In this document: one piece after another, positions 10,117 through 18,134 of the stretch | Layout of the letters: each line of letters opens with the position of its first letter | Numbering within the stretch: the stretch's first letter is position 1 | NCBI GenBank assembly: GCA_021151805.1 | Contig: JAGKWN010000032.1 | Coordinates: 1-38,602 of the forward strand | Reading direction: 5' to 3' | From: Cytophagaceae bacterium | GTDB lineage: Bacteria; Bacteroidota; Bacteroidia; Cytophagales; Cytophagaceae | Length of the DNA: 38,602 nt | Notes under the pieces: model-generated | Database searches by the model: none | Seen by the model: the letters and a program-made list of their open reading frames with translations, nothing else | Told to the model about the DNA's origin: nothing | Program-made: the position numbers and the translations under genes

Positions 10117-10761
10117 TTATCCTTTCATTGACTGTGCCGGGTTTCCAAACACCGTTTCTTTATCTTTCACTGGTGCAATCACTACAGAACCCGCCCCTAC
10201 GCGTGCATTTTTACCAACAGTAATGCCACCAATGATCACCGCTCCGGTACCAATGAAAGCACCTTTTTCAATCTTCGCGCCGGCATTGATCACAGCACCT
10301 GCACCTATCTGTACGAAGTCTTCAACCACCGCTTCGAAATCAATGATTGCGCCGGTATGGATAAGACAATGGCTTCCCACTTCTGCATTAGCACCTATCA
10401 CAGCGGCACCATTAATAAAATTACCATGCCCGATCGAAGCTGAATGCGCGATAGAAGCCGTAGAATGAATCGCATTCACTGCCTGTGTCTGTCTGCGTTC
10501 ATGCAGCATTTTTGTTAACCCTTCGCGTAGTTTGGGTTCATCACTTGCAATAAAAGCATCGCAGCTATTGCCTATTAATTTCAGATACGTATCATCGTCT
10601 GTTGAACCCAATACAGTAACGTTGTTTATTTCTGTTCCGTGCAGGGCTTTGGTATCATCCAGAAAACCATAAGCTACCATTCCATTGCTTTCAAATATTT
10701 CCAGTGCAGCTTTTCCTAATGAAGAAGCTCCGAAAATAATTACTGCATCTTTCTTTTCCAT
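10117..10761 (-). CDS. NeuD/PglD-family sugar O-/N-acyltransferase
   Basis: A left-handed beta-helix acyltransferase, 214 residues, expected to acetylate a nucleotide- or lipid-linked sugar in the cytoplasm. Residues 1-85 form the Rossmann-like sugar-binding half, opening with VIIFGASSLGKAA. From about residue 97 onward, hexapeptide repeats of the (I/V)-G-x-x-x-x type form the left-handed beta-helix (IGHGNFINGAAVIGANAEVG, with further turns to about 205), ending in the usual FGNPA. This two-part architecture and length match NeuD and PglD. The acceptor cannot be told from sequence; neighbouring glycosyltransferase-like genes point to surface polysaccharide or glycoprotein glycan modification. 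It is divergent from the membrane gene at 10876, and both have good -7 boxes. Confidence 0.8.
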   Translation of the reverse strand: MEKKDAVIIFGASSLGKAALEIFESNGMVAYGFLDDTKALHGTEINNVTVLGSTDDDTYLKLIGNSCDAFIASDEPKLREGLTKMLHERRQTQAVNAIHSTASIAHSASIGHGNFINGAAVIGANAEVGSHCLIHTGAIIDFEAVVEDFVQIGAGAVINAGAKIEKGAFIGTGAVIIGGITVGKNARVGAGSVVIAPVKDKETVFGNPAQSMKG

Positions 10762-10776
10762 ATTTCAGTATTTTCA

Positions 10777-10784
10777 CAAAAATA
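10777..10784 (-). promoter_or_regulatory. Candidate -7 box TATTTTTG for the NeuD/PglD-like gene
   Basis: Exact match to TAnnTTTG, 15 bases upstream of the ATG at 10761. No clear -33 TTG is visible. Confidence 0.45.
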
Positions 10785-10856
10785 CATCATTTTTATTAAA
10801 AAGGCTGAACAGCGAAGAAGTATACTGTGAGTTACTCAAAAACAGTTTTTTACGTA

Positions 10857-10864
10857 TACATTTG
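10857..10864 (+). promoter_or_regulatory. Candidate -7 box TACATTTG for the GT-C-like gene
   Basis: Exact match to TAnnTTTG, 11 bases upstream of the ATG at 10876, in a 114-base divergent gap that also carries the oppositely directed box at 10777-10784. Confidence 0.5.
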
Positions 10865-10875
10865 CATACCATTAT

Positions 10876-11994
10876 ATGAAGCATCTCAAGAGAAAACACT
10901 TATTTATACTAAGCAGCAGCTGGCTTATCGTCAACCTGCTCCTGTATTTTTTTATGGGTGTAAAGTATGCTATAGATACAACGCGGTTTGACAATGAAGC
11001 TTCGGCCTGGCTTGCCGGCACGTTTGAGACCAGTTATCATTTCTGGTACAGCGGCTACATCGCTATCCTTGCGATCTGCCGCTTATTGTTCTCTTCCATC
11101 TACCCTTCTGTTCTGCTTCAGTGTATCGTTTCATTAACTGCAACACTTTTGTTTTATACAGGTTTGTGCAGGATATTAAAAAATGAACGTACTGCCTTTA
11201 TCGCCGCAGGGCTTACCATACTGTACTTGCCTATCCAGCAATGGAATATTTGCTTGCTTACAGAATCTTTTTTCATCAGCAGTATTTTATTATTTATATG
11301 GGCTTATTCTATTGAAGACACGCGAACGAAATGGACAATTTTATACATCATGTCTATTATTGCAACAACGCTCCGCCCCAACGGCGGCGTTTTACTACTA
11401 GCTCTTTTCATACTAACAGCCAGGAAAATTCTTACGAAGAAAAACAGCTTGTACATCTACACAACCGGCTTATTAGTATTGATTGGCATTCTTTTTCTTT
11501 TAAACCAGTCTACGGATGTTTTCTATAAGTTCCTGGCAGATTCGTTTGCTAAAGGAGAGATAATCTGCGGATATAACGGATGGACAATACCTATTGAAAC
11601 GCCAGCATCAGTAAGTACTTCAGCAGGTAGTATTGTAAAAACATTCAACTTATTTATTGAGCAGCCGCTTAAAAGTATGCAGCTTGGTTGCTGTAGATTC
11701 GTAGCACTCTGGACAGATGTACGGATGTACTACAGCTCCCTACACAATATTTTTATTAGCCTGCTATTATTTCCAGCTTATCTGTTTGCCGGCATAGGTG
11801 TTGGATATTACCGCAAAATATATCCGGGCTTATTGCTCTTCACCCTTGTATATACCGGACTTAACAGTGTACTGATTATGATTACCTATGCAGACTGGGA
11901 TGGTAGATTTCTTGCCCCGTTGCTACCGGTAATGTTTATCTGGTCTGCTTTAGGCATACAAAAAATGTGTTTGCGTTTTCAAATTTTTCAATAA
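10876..11994 (+). CDS. Polytopic GT-C-like glycosyltransferase (ArnT/PMT type), putative
   Basis: A 372-residue integral membrane protein with roughly nine to ten hydrophobic helices. Features fit lipid-linked-sugar glycosyltransferases of the GT-C fold: an acidic residue in the first outer loop after helix 1 (YAIDTTRFDNEA), a conserved Arg-Pro in mid-protein (TTLRPNGG), and a closing DGRFLAPLLPVMFIWSALG segment like the Arg-x-x-x-Pro-x-x-P helix of ArnT/PMT-related proteins. It probably glycosylates an acceptor at the periplasmic face. The donor and acceptor are unknown. Its last 7 bases overlap the tail of the convergent glycosyltransferase gene ending at 11988. An O-antigen-unit polymerase role cannot be excluded. 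Confidence 0.65.
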   Translation: MKHLKRKHLFILSSSWLIVNLLLYFFMGVKYAIDTTRFDNEASAWLAGTFETSYHFWYSGYIAILAICRLLFSSIYPSVLLQCIVSLTATLLFYTGLCRILKNERTAFIAAGLTILYLPIQQWNICLLTESFFISSILLFIWAYSIEDTRTKWTILYIMSIIATTLRPNGGVLLLALFILTARKILTKKNSLYIYTTGLLVLIGILFLLNQSTDVFYKFLADSFAKGEIICGYNGWTIPIETPASVSTSAGSIVKTFNLFIEQPLKSMQLGCCRFVALWTDVRMYYSSLHNIFISLLLFPAYLFAGIGVGYYRKIYPGLLLFTLVYTGLNSVLIMITYADWDGRFLAPLLPVMFIWSALGIQKMCLRFQIFQ

Positions 11995-12836
11995 GGCAAT
12001 CTGTAGTTTTTACCTTTCCACCACTTGCGTCCTTCAAACCAGATATCTTTGAAAAAGTTCTGTGTTTTAAATGCGATTGAATGATTCTGATATTGAGGAA
12101 GAAGAACTTTATTCACTTTATACCCCTTTAGCTTGATCCACTTGCGTGAGCCTTTACCTTCAGCAGCATCAACCAATGAACCCAGATCAAGGACATGCGC
12201 TTCTACACCGGCATCCCACAAACGGGCATTGATGATATTGGAAGCCACGCCAGCAGATGGTAAAATCACATCTACTCTATGACTGTTCTTTACGATTTCC
12301 GGAAACCATTCATCCATTCGGTAGAAAGCATTCTTGTTGGGGATCTGAATATACACTTCCAGCGGACCATATAATTTCTCTACAACATCTCTGGCTGTGC
12401 TGCCAATAAACATGATGCGTTTACCGCGTACAAACTCATCCAAAAATTGCGTCATCACTTCCGGTTTAAATACAGACAGGTAATGAAACAGAATCTGATT
12501 TTCATACACCGATCCTTCTTCTTTCGGAAAGTGTTTTAAAATATACTTTTCCAGATCGAAATTATCTATGTACGGTGCAAACAAGCCATGAATCATGCCC
12601 GGCTCTACTGGATAATTAACGCCAACTGCCTTTAAATACAAGGGATCGTAAATTTCAAATGAATGAATCAATCCTTTCTCCAGGGCATCTGACACGTCGT
12701 GTTCCAAACAATCTTTTCCAACCATTGTATAGATCTCACCATCACCATAGCGGGAAAAATATACCTTCTTATTTTTCCTCAGCAAATCTGTTAAATGTGC
12801 TAAACTTTCTGTGGTTGATTTTGATCGAAGAGACAT
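11988..12836 (-). CDS. GT-D fold glycosyltransferase (DUF1792-like)
   Basis: A 282-residue soluble protein carrying SRYGDGE (residues 28-34), the D-x-E signature of the GT-D glycosyltransferase fold, in which the aspartate and glutamate bind the metal-nucleotide sugar. A second conserved region, KRIMFIGSTARDVVE (about 143-157), and a later VDVILPSAGVASN stretch resemble the nucleotide-binding and Rossmann-like parts of the family. It likely adds a sugar during surface glycan or glycoprotein synthesis. It is tail-to-tail with the GT-C-like gene (7-base overlap) and 71 bases downstream of the polymerase-like gene's stop on the same strand side. Donor sugar unknown. A TACATTTG box at 12869-12876 suggests its own promoter. 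Confidence 0.78.
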   Translation of the reverse strand: MSLRSKSTTESLAHLTDLLRKNKKVYFSRYGDGEIYTMVGKDCLEHDVSDALEKGLIHSFEIYDPLYLKAVGVNYPVEPGMIHGLFAPYIDNFDLEKYILKHFPKEEGSVYENQILFHYLSVFKPEVMTQFLDEFVRGKRIMFIGSTARDVVEKLYGPLEVYIQIPNKNAFYRMDEWFPEIVKNSHRVDVILPSAGVASNIINARLWDAGVEAHVLDLGSLVDAAEGKGSRKWIKLKGYKVNKVLLPQYQNHSIAFKTQNFFKDIWFEGRKWWKGKNYRLPY

Positions 12837-12868
12837 ATCTAAGACGAATGATTGATAGTTAATTCCTG

Positions 12869-12876
12869 CAAATGTA
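12869..12876 (-). promoter_or_regulatory. Candidate -7 box TACATTTG for the GT-D gene
   Basis: Exact match to TAnnTTTG, 32 bases upstream of the ATG at 12836, in the 71-base gap after the stop of the polymerase-like gene (12908). Confidence 0.45.
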
Positions 12877-12907
12877 CGAATTTAATGCATCTACTGCCTT
12901 AAATTCC

Positions 12908-14182
12908 TTACGCTGATTTCAAGCCAAGATACTGCTTGATTCGTTCACCTGTTTTTGATTGCATGAGGCCTGAATAATAAAATATAATAAATCCATACAG
13001 TGGCAAATAAAAGATTCTGTATCTGCTAAAGCTTCCGATGTTCGGCGAGGCCATTATTAACAAACCTCCGGCAAGCAGAATAAATAACAAGGTAACCCAT
13101 ACTATTGTCGAAACGGTTATTTTTTCAGTAACGTAATTATAACACATCATTAAGAATAAAAGAATAAATGAATAACTCTCCACCGCAGCGAATAAAGAGC
13201 TTATATTATGAATCTGCCAGGGGAACAGACTGAAAAATGCATACACAATGGCCTTGGGAAAGTTTAGCAAAATGGAAGTCCAGCTCATATCCAGATCAAA
13301 CGGAATGCAGGAATAGGCCTGTAAATATTTAGTACAGGTGATATGATTACTGATGTACACAACTTCGGGAAAATTCTTCCAGTGTAACGCCGGATGCATA
13401 TAACCCAAACCAATACCTGTAAGCATGAACACAACTATTAAAATCAACACAGAAACTTTTGAAAAGCGTACATATGTAATTACATAGTATACCATGCTCA
13501 CGAAGAAGAACAATGCAACCAGGTAATATTTAATATTCCATGCAACAAACATAAAAGCTATGAATAGGAATATTGATTGTATATGTTTCCCTTTTGTTTC
13601 AATGATCTTATGCAGCAGATAAAAAAGTAAAAACAGAATAGGCAACACCAGCGCTTCCTTCAGGATACCGACTGTCCAGAAGGTAAACGAAGGAATCAGG
13701 AGCACCAATAACCAGATGAGAAACGTATCTGTTTTTTTATTCAGGGAAAGAAAAGGCAGTAAACAGATGGAGCCAACAAACGTAATCCATGCACCTGTCA
13801 GATAATAATTCTGTGCTGAAAGCAGAAAGAAGGGCAACACTACTTTCAGAAAAAAAGAAACCCGAACTTCAGTAAGAAGATACGCTTTCAGCCCTGCTGA
13901 TATATGCAATTCCGCATAATCACTTTTAAAAAATGATATACAGTCGGCAGGGTATTCTTTAAAACAGGTAGTTAATTCCTCCAGAGCATGATGATAAACA
14001 AAAGAGTCTGTAGCATTATCATATAAATAATAAAACAACAGTGATTGTACACCAAAGAATACAAAGCGATATACCGACAATACAAGGTATGCTTTTCTTA
14101 TATCCACCGATATGCGGATCAATGAAAAATAATAAACCAAACCTAATAATGCGCTACTTAAGAGCAGCAGGAACAGATTCAT
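12908..14182 (-). CDS. Polytopic membrane protein, polysaccharide polymerase/ligase-like
   Basis: From the ATG at 14182 this gives 424 residues with about ten to twelve hydrophobic helices. The frame stays open upstream to 14272, but those 30 residues lie inside the preceding DUF2851 gene and are not hydrophobic, so I prefer the internal start. It would overlap the DUF2851 reading frame (stop 14154) by 29 bases, suggesting translational coupling. The motif PSFTFWTVGILKEALVLP is like the conserved tryptophan-glycine-lysine-glutamate region of EpsG/Wzy-type polymerases. A large extracytoplasmic loop (about 280-330) holds several cysteines and aromatic residues. Assignment to polymerase is inference from fold type and neighbouring glycosyltransferases; no catalytic residue is certain. 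Confidence 0.6.
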   Translation of the reverse strand: MNLFLLLLSSALLGLVYYFSLIRISVDIRKAYLVLSVYRFVFFGVQSLLFYYLYDNATDSFVYHHALEELTTCFKEYPADCISFFKSDYAELHISAGLKAYLLTEVRVSFFLKVVLPFFLLSAQNYYLTGAWITFVGSICLLPFLSLNKKTDTFLIWLLVLLIPSFTFWTVGILKEALVLPILFLLFYLLHKIIETKGKHIQSIFLFIAFMFVAWNIKYYLVALFFFVSMVYYVITYVRFSKVSVLILIVVFMLTGIGLGYMHPALHWKNFPEVVYISNHITCTKYLQAYSCIPFDLDMSWTSILLNFPKAIVYAFFSLFPWQIHNISSLFAAVESYSFILLFLMMCYNYVTEKITVSTIVWVTLLFILLAGGLLIMASPNIGSFSRYRIFYLPLYGFIIFYYSGLMQSKTGERIKQYLGLKSA

Positions 14183-15449
14183 TGCGTAGTATTGAATATC
14201 CAATACTACAAGATAAACATTTTTTATGAGTGCAATACATCTTATATAACTCCAGCGCGCCCTGGCTATCAAATCCGGTTTCCATTTTCATTCCTAAGCC
14301 GGTCCACATACGTGTTACAGCATTATCCTCGGCTTTCAGCGAATCAATAAATTGAAATACTTCTTCCCATCTTTCTTCATCCTTATAATACCGGGCCTCT
14401 AGTGCTGCATAAGTGATACAGGCATTAATTAAAAACGTATTGATAAATGTATTGCCAACCTGCTTAGCGGCCGTTATAGATGGCACCCCAAAACGATAGT
14501 GCGCCTGCCAATAAGGAGAAACGGACTTCGAAAAAAACTGTTTAGCCTGCCGCACATTGCGGATTGAGACAAAGGCAGCAAACCATCCTGCATCTGAGAA
14601 TACCGCAGCAAGTTGTGCCAGGCGCATGGTCGGAAAGTTTGAAGGCCGGGTGCGCAGAAACTTCCATTCCGAATAACCAACGACGGGTTGCACAGAAATT
14701 ATTCTCTGCAGATAGGTAAATTCTTTTGAAAGCTGAACGGCATAAGGATCTTGAACAGGTACTTCCAGCATACCAGCCATACCAAAGAAAAGTGCTTCAA
14801 CCGATTTAGGCGCATAAGATAAACGATCAAGTTTATTAAAATCAATATTTTCAGCAATCCGTTCAAAGAGCACATCATTCAAACCTGTCCCAAATGATTT
14901 AAAGATTAAACGTGCAGCAGCTTTTTTCCAATCAGGCTGATCTTTCAGCAGTATATAACATTCATCGGTCTTGCGTTCCAGCCGTTCAACCAGTACGCGT
15001 TGTTTCATCTGCTCCACAACAATCGGTTTAACTTCAGGAAACAAAGATTCACAAGGCAAAACCGCTTTGGACTCCATCAGATATTGGTACGACTGCAAAT
15101 GATTGTCAGCGATCCGTTGTTTCAGTTCCAATACAGGAATCATTGTTCCGTCTGCACGGATAATATCTTCGTCAGCTTCATAAACAACATGTAGAATTAC
15201 TGATTCATACGCAGGGTCCTGTGGGTGTTTATGTCTGTTCCAATCAGAAGAACGAACGTGTATCTCAACATCGCCGCGCCATTCGATGGAACCAATAATC
15301 AGATGCGCCAGGCTGAAATCAGGCCCGGCATGTTTATTCAGTGTTCCGTTACGTTGAATGATGAGCTGCTCACCGACAGTTGTAGTAAGGTCTTCAACAG
15401 AAAAAAGTAAATTCTGCCAAAGAACCCATAAAAGTTCTTCGCTTACCAT
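14154..15449 (-). CDS. DUF2851 family protein
   Basis: A 431-residue cytoplasmic protein of a family found mainly in Bacteroidetes and of unknown function. Diagnostic features are GPDF (42-45), the beta-strand motif GDVEIHVRSSDWNRHKH (59-75) followed by AYESVILHVVY, and a C-terminal cysteine group Cys406, Cys411, Cys414 in YCTHKKCLSCSIG that could bind a metal. The HVxSSDWxxHxH and ILHVVY strands resemble a nuclease or cupin-like core, but no activity is established as far as I know. Length is typical. It overlaps the polytopic membrane gene downstream by 29 bases and is divergent from the AI-2E-family permease gene (83-base gap). Confidence 0.88.
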   Translation of the reverse strand: MVSEELLWVLWQNLLFSVEDLTTTVGEQLIIQRNGTLNKHAGPDFSLAHLIIGSIEWRGDVEIHVRSSDWNRHKHPQDPAYESVILHVVYEADEDIIRADGTMIPVLELKQRIADNHLQSYQYLMESKAVLPCESLFPEVKPIVVEQMKQRVLVERLERKTDECYILLKDQPDWKKAAARLIFKSFGTGLNDVLFERIAENIDFNKLDRLSYAPKSVEALFFGMAGMLEVPVQDPYAVQLSKEFTYLQRIISVQPVVGYSEWKFLRTRPSNFPTMRLAQLAAVFSDAGWFAAFVSIRNVRQAKQFFSKSVSPYWQAHYRFGVPSITAAKQVGNTFINTFLINACITYAALEARYYKDEERWEEVFQFIDSLKAEDNAVTRMWTGLGMKMETGFDSQGALELYKMYCTHKKCLSCSIGYSILRNESVPAALK

Positions 15450-15532
15450 AGCTAAAAAGTTTAATCATTTATTAAAAAAATCCCCGTACAATATTACATT
15501 AAATTTTGTATATTCATAAAACAACTAACGCT

Positions 15533-16633
15533 ATGACTCAATCTGTACTCTTTCGTGTAACACTTCTCCTTATATTTATTTTCCTTTTGGTTGTAGGCTT
15601 GATCTACGCCCGCGCATTTTTAGTTCCGGTATTCTTTGCTGGTCTTTTATCACTGCTCTTGTTACCCGTTTCTAAAAAAATCCAACGCTTTATTCCGAAT
15701 GAGATCGTTTCAATCATTTTATCGCTGTTCTTGTTTCTTATTCTAATCTGTGGTGTGAGCTTTTTTATTTCCACACAGGTATCCAACATTATTTCGGATT
15801 ATGACCAGATCGAGGGGAAAATCAGAGAAAAAACCCATACGTTGCAGTCGACCGTAAACCAATATACCGGCATGAATGAACGCGAACAGGAAGCATGGTT
15901 TGATAAAGAGTCTGAAGAGCTATTAAAATCAGGCTTTCAGAAAGGCACCACATTACTGGTAGGGGTTGGAAATTTTGTCTTTGGGTTAACCCTCGTTATG
16001 ATTTATACCTTCTTCCTGCAGCTTTACAGAAATAAAATCAAGTTGTTCATCTTATCTCTCATAGATGAGACTGAACACGAAAAAGCCAATACGATACTCA
16101 ATAAGGTTCAATCACTTGTGCTGCATTATATAACAGGTTTATTTATTGCCTTATCTATTATCGGAGTCATGAATGCTGTTGGTTTAACCATACTAGGTAT
16201 TAAACACGGGATCTTTTTAGGCTTGCTGGCAGGCTTTTTAAACATCATTCCCTACATCGGTTCATTTGTAGGAGCAGGCCTTCCCATCATCATGGCATTG
16301 ATCTACAAAGACTCGTTGTGGTATCCCGTAGGTGTGCTTGCTATCTTCATGTTCAATCAATTCATAGATAACAACATTACCACGCCCAACGTTGTTGGCG
16401 GATACGTACGCTTGAATTCCCTGGCAACCATTTTTATTGTAATCATCGGCGGAATGATCTGGGGAGTAGCCGGTATGATTTTATTCATTCCTTTGCTGGG
16501 AATTTTTAAAATCTTCTGTGACAATATTGATTCACTGAAACCGCTGAGTATTCTGCTGAGTGATGATGAAAGCGAAGAAGAGAACTTCTTTTCGAAATTA
16601 TTTAAAAAATTTAAAAGGAAGATTACCAGCTAA
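15533..16633 (+). CDS. AI-2E family transporter (PerM/YdiK-like permease)
   Basis: A 366-residue inner-membrane protein of the AI-2 exporter/PerM superfamily. Helices 1-3 occupy about residues 8-85, a soluble segment of roughly 65 residues follows (ending near EELLKSGFQKG), then the conserved C-terminal block of five helices with NIIPYIGSFVGAGLP and the NNITTPNVVGG motif, which is the most recognisable part. Family members have been linked to export of the signalling molecule AI-2 or to Na+/H+ exchange; the substrate here is unknown. The upstream TTG at 15506 is in frame, but I take the ATG at 15533. A charged lysine-rich tail ends the protein. The last 11 bases overlap the convergent pyrF. 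Confidence 0.85.
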   Translation: MTQSVLFRVTLLLIFIFLLVVGLIYARAFLVPVFFAGLLSLLLLPVSKKIQRFIPNEIVSIILSLFLFLILICGVSFFISTQVSNIISDYDQIEGKIREKTHTLQSTVNQYTGMNEREQEAWFDKESEELLKSGFQKGTTLLVGVGNFVFGLTLVMIYTFFLQLYRNKIKLFILSLIDETEHEKANTILNKVQSLVLHYITGLFIALSIIGVMNAVGLTILGIKHGIFLGLLAGFLNIIPYIGSFVGAGLPIIMALIYKDSLWYPVGVLAIFMFNQFIDNNITTPNVVGGYVRLNSLATIFIVIIGGMIWGVAGMILFIPLLGIFKIFCDNIDSLKPLSILLSDDESEEENFFSKLFKKFKRKITS

Positions 16634-17447
16634 GGTAATCTTCCAGATATGTTTTCATTTCCTGTTGCATTTTCTGTGCTTCGGCTTTTGCAGCCTGAGC
16701 AAATGTTTCATCAGAAGCTGCATATAGAATGCTTCTGGAGGCGTTTACAAGCAATCCACAGGATTTGTTTAAACCAAACTGTGATACTTCCTGCAGGTTA
16801 CCGCCCTGCGCGCCTACACCTGGTACCAGTAAAAAATGTTCCGGTACAATTGAACGGATCTCTTTGAAGTAAGAAGCCTTCGTTGCACCTACAACAAACA
16901 TCAGATTTTCATCGCTGCCCCATGCTGCACATTTCTTCAATACTTCTTTATACAAAGGTTCATTATTAGCTGCAAGAGCAAGCTGCTGAAAGTCTTTGCT
17001 GCCTGCATTGGATGTAAGCGCCAATACAATTGCCCACTTATCTTTAAACGCAAGGAATGGTGTAACTGAATCTTCGCCCATGTATGGCGCTACAGTAACA
17101 GAATCAAACGACATCTGTTCGAAGAATGCCTTTGCATACATGGTTGCTGTATTGCCGATATCTCCACGCTTCGCATCTGCAATGGTGAAGACATCCTTTG
17201 GAATCCACTCCAGGGTTTTCTCTAACGACTCCCAGCCGGCTTTGCCTAAAGATTCATAAAACGCCAGATTGGGTTTGTAAGCAACCGTATAATCAATCGT
17301 TGCATCGATGATGTATTTATTAAATTCAAAGATGGGATCTTTAGCCTTTAATAAATGAGCAGGTATTTTGGTTGGATCAGTATCCAGGCCTACACATAGA
17401 TATGACTTCTTGCTTTTAATAGCTGCTACTAAATTCGCCTTATTCAT
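16623..17447 (-). CDS. pyrF: Orotidine 5'-phosphate decarboxylase
   Basis: Final step of UMP synthesis, decarboxylating OMP. The 274-residue length and sequence match the longer type-2 PyrF common in Bacteroidetes and actinobacteria. The catalytic D-x-K-x-x-D array is seen as DAKRGDIG (Asp91, Lys93, Asp96), and the phosphate-binding end of the barrel as VPGVGAQGG with NASRSI. The substrate-side lysine is in YKPNLAFYE. It starts 11 bases after the lolA stop, so it probably belongs to an ftsK-lolA-pyrF transcription unit. pyrD, another pyrimidine gene, lies just upstream of ftsK. Its tail overlaps the AI-2E gene tail by 11 bases. Confidence 0.95.
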   Translation of the reverse strand: MNKANLVAAIKSKKSYLCVGLDTDPTKIPAHLLKAKDPIFEFNKYIIDATIDYTVAYKPNLAFYESLGKAGWESLEKTLEWIPKDVFTIADAKRGDIGNTATMYAKAFFEQMSFDSVTVAPYMGEDSVTPFLAFKDKWAIVLALTSNAGSKDFQQLALAANNEPLYKEVLKKCAAWGSDENLMFVVGATKASYFKEIRSIVPEHFLLVPGVGAQGGNLQEVSQFGLNKSCGLLVNASRSILYAASDETFAQAAKAEAQKMQQEMKTYLEDYLSW

Positions 17448-17458
17448 TGCAGCGGAGA

Positions 17459-18103
17459 TTAGCGTAGATCAATGATTTCAACACCCGGATATTTTGATTT
17501 ATCGAATGTGAACGGGGTATCGTCTGTAATGGTATTCGGGGTGAATGATTTGATTGTATAATCGTAAATGTTCCCGTTCTTTTCAAACAACTTCCATGTT
17601 TTGATTGATTTGTCAGCTTTATTGATTTCAAGCTTTACTTTGAAAAATTTATTCTTTCTGTCTTCCGGAACAAGCTCAATCTGCTGGTAGGTCTTGCCTG
17701 CTTCTACCCGATCGCCAATATAGGTATACTTGTAACCTTTTTTGTACATGGAGTAAATCTTGTTCGGAGAGATATCATCATCTGCGGGATCGTAGGTAGA
17801 GATATTTACTTCGTTCGTATTCTTCATGTAGTTCCAAACAGTAGTTCCATTATTGATGATCTCCATGTTTGGAAGTTTGATGCGATATTTCGCGCCTCTA
17901 ACCATCAACTCTCCGGAAGATACTTCGTTGATATTGGCAGAAGCATTTTTTAACGTGTAAGTAAATGAAGCTTTGTATGAAGAGTATGTTTTAAATTTAT
18001 TACTCATCTCATCTAATATTGTCAACGCTTTGGGATCATATTGTCCGAATGCGATAAGCACAACAGAAAATACCGGTAATAAAAGCAGAATGATTTTTTT
18101 CAT
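17459..18103 (-). CDS. lolA: LolA-family outer membrane lipoprotein carrier
   Basis: A 214-residue exported protein with a signal peptide (1-20, ending AFGQ) and one LolA-type half-barrel domain. Typical features are the N-terminal helix LTILDEMSNKFKTYSSYKASFTYTL, followed by GELMVRGAKYRIKLPNMEIINNG and GTTVWNYMKNTNEVNIS. In the periplasm LolA ferries lipoproteins from LolCDE to the outer membrane; Bacteroidetes usually have several LolA-like proteins, so this may be the main carrier or a paralogue. It is 31 bases downstream of ftsK, an adjacency also seen in proteobacteria, which supports a genuine LolA. No LolB was seen nearby. Confidence 0.85.
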   Translation of the reverse strand: MKKIILLLLPVFSVVLIAFGQYDPKALTILDEMSNKFKTYSSYKASFTYTLKNASANINEVSSGELMVRGAKYRIKLPNMEIINNGTTVWNYMKNTNEVNISTYDPADDDISPNKIYSMYKKGYKYTYIGDRVEAGKTYQQIELVPEDRKNKFFKVKLEINKADKSIKTWKLFEKNGNIYDYTIKSFTPNTITDDTPFTFDKSKYPGVEIIDLR

Positions 18104-18134
18104 GTTATTGGTAATTGGTATTAGGGAAATAGTT

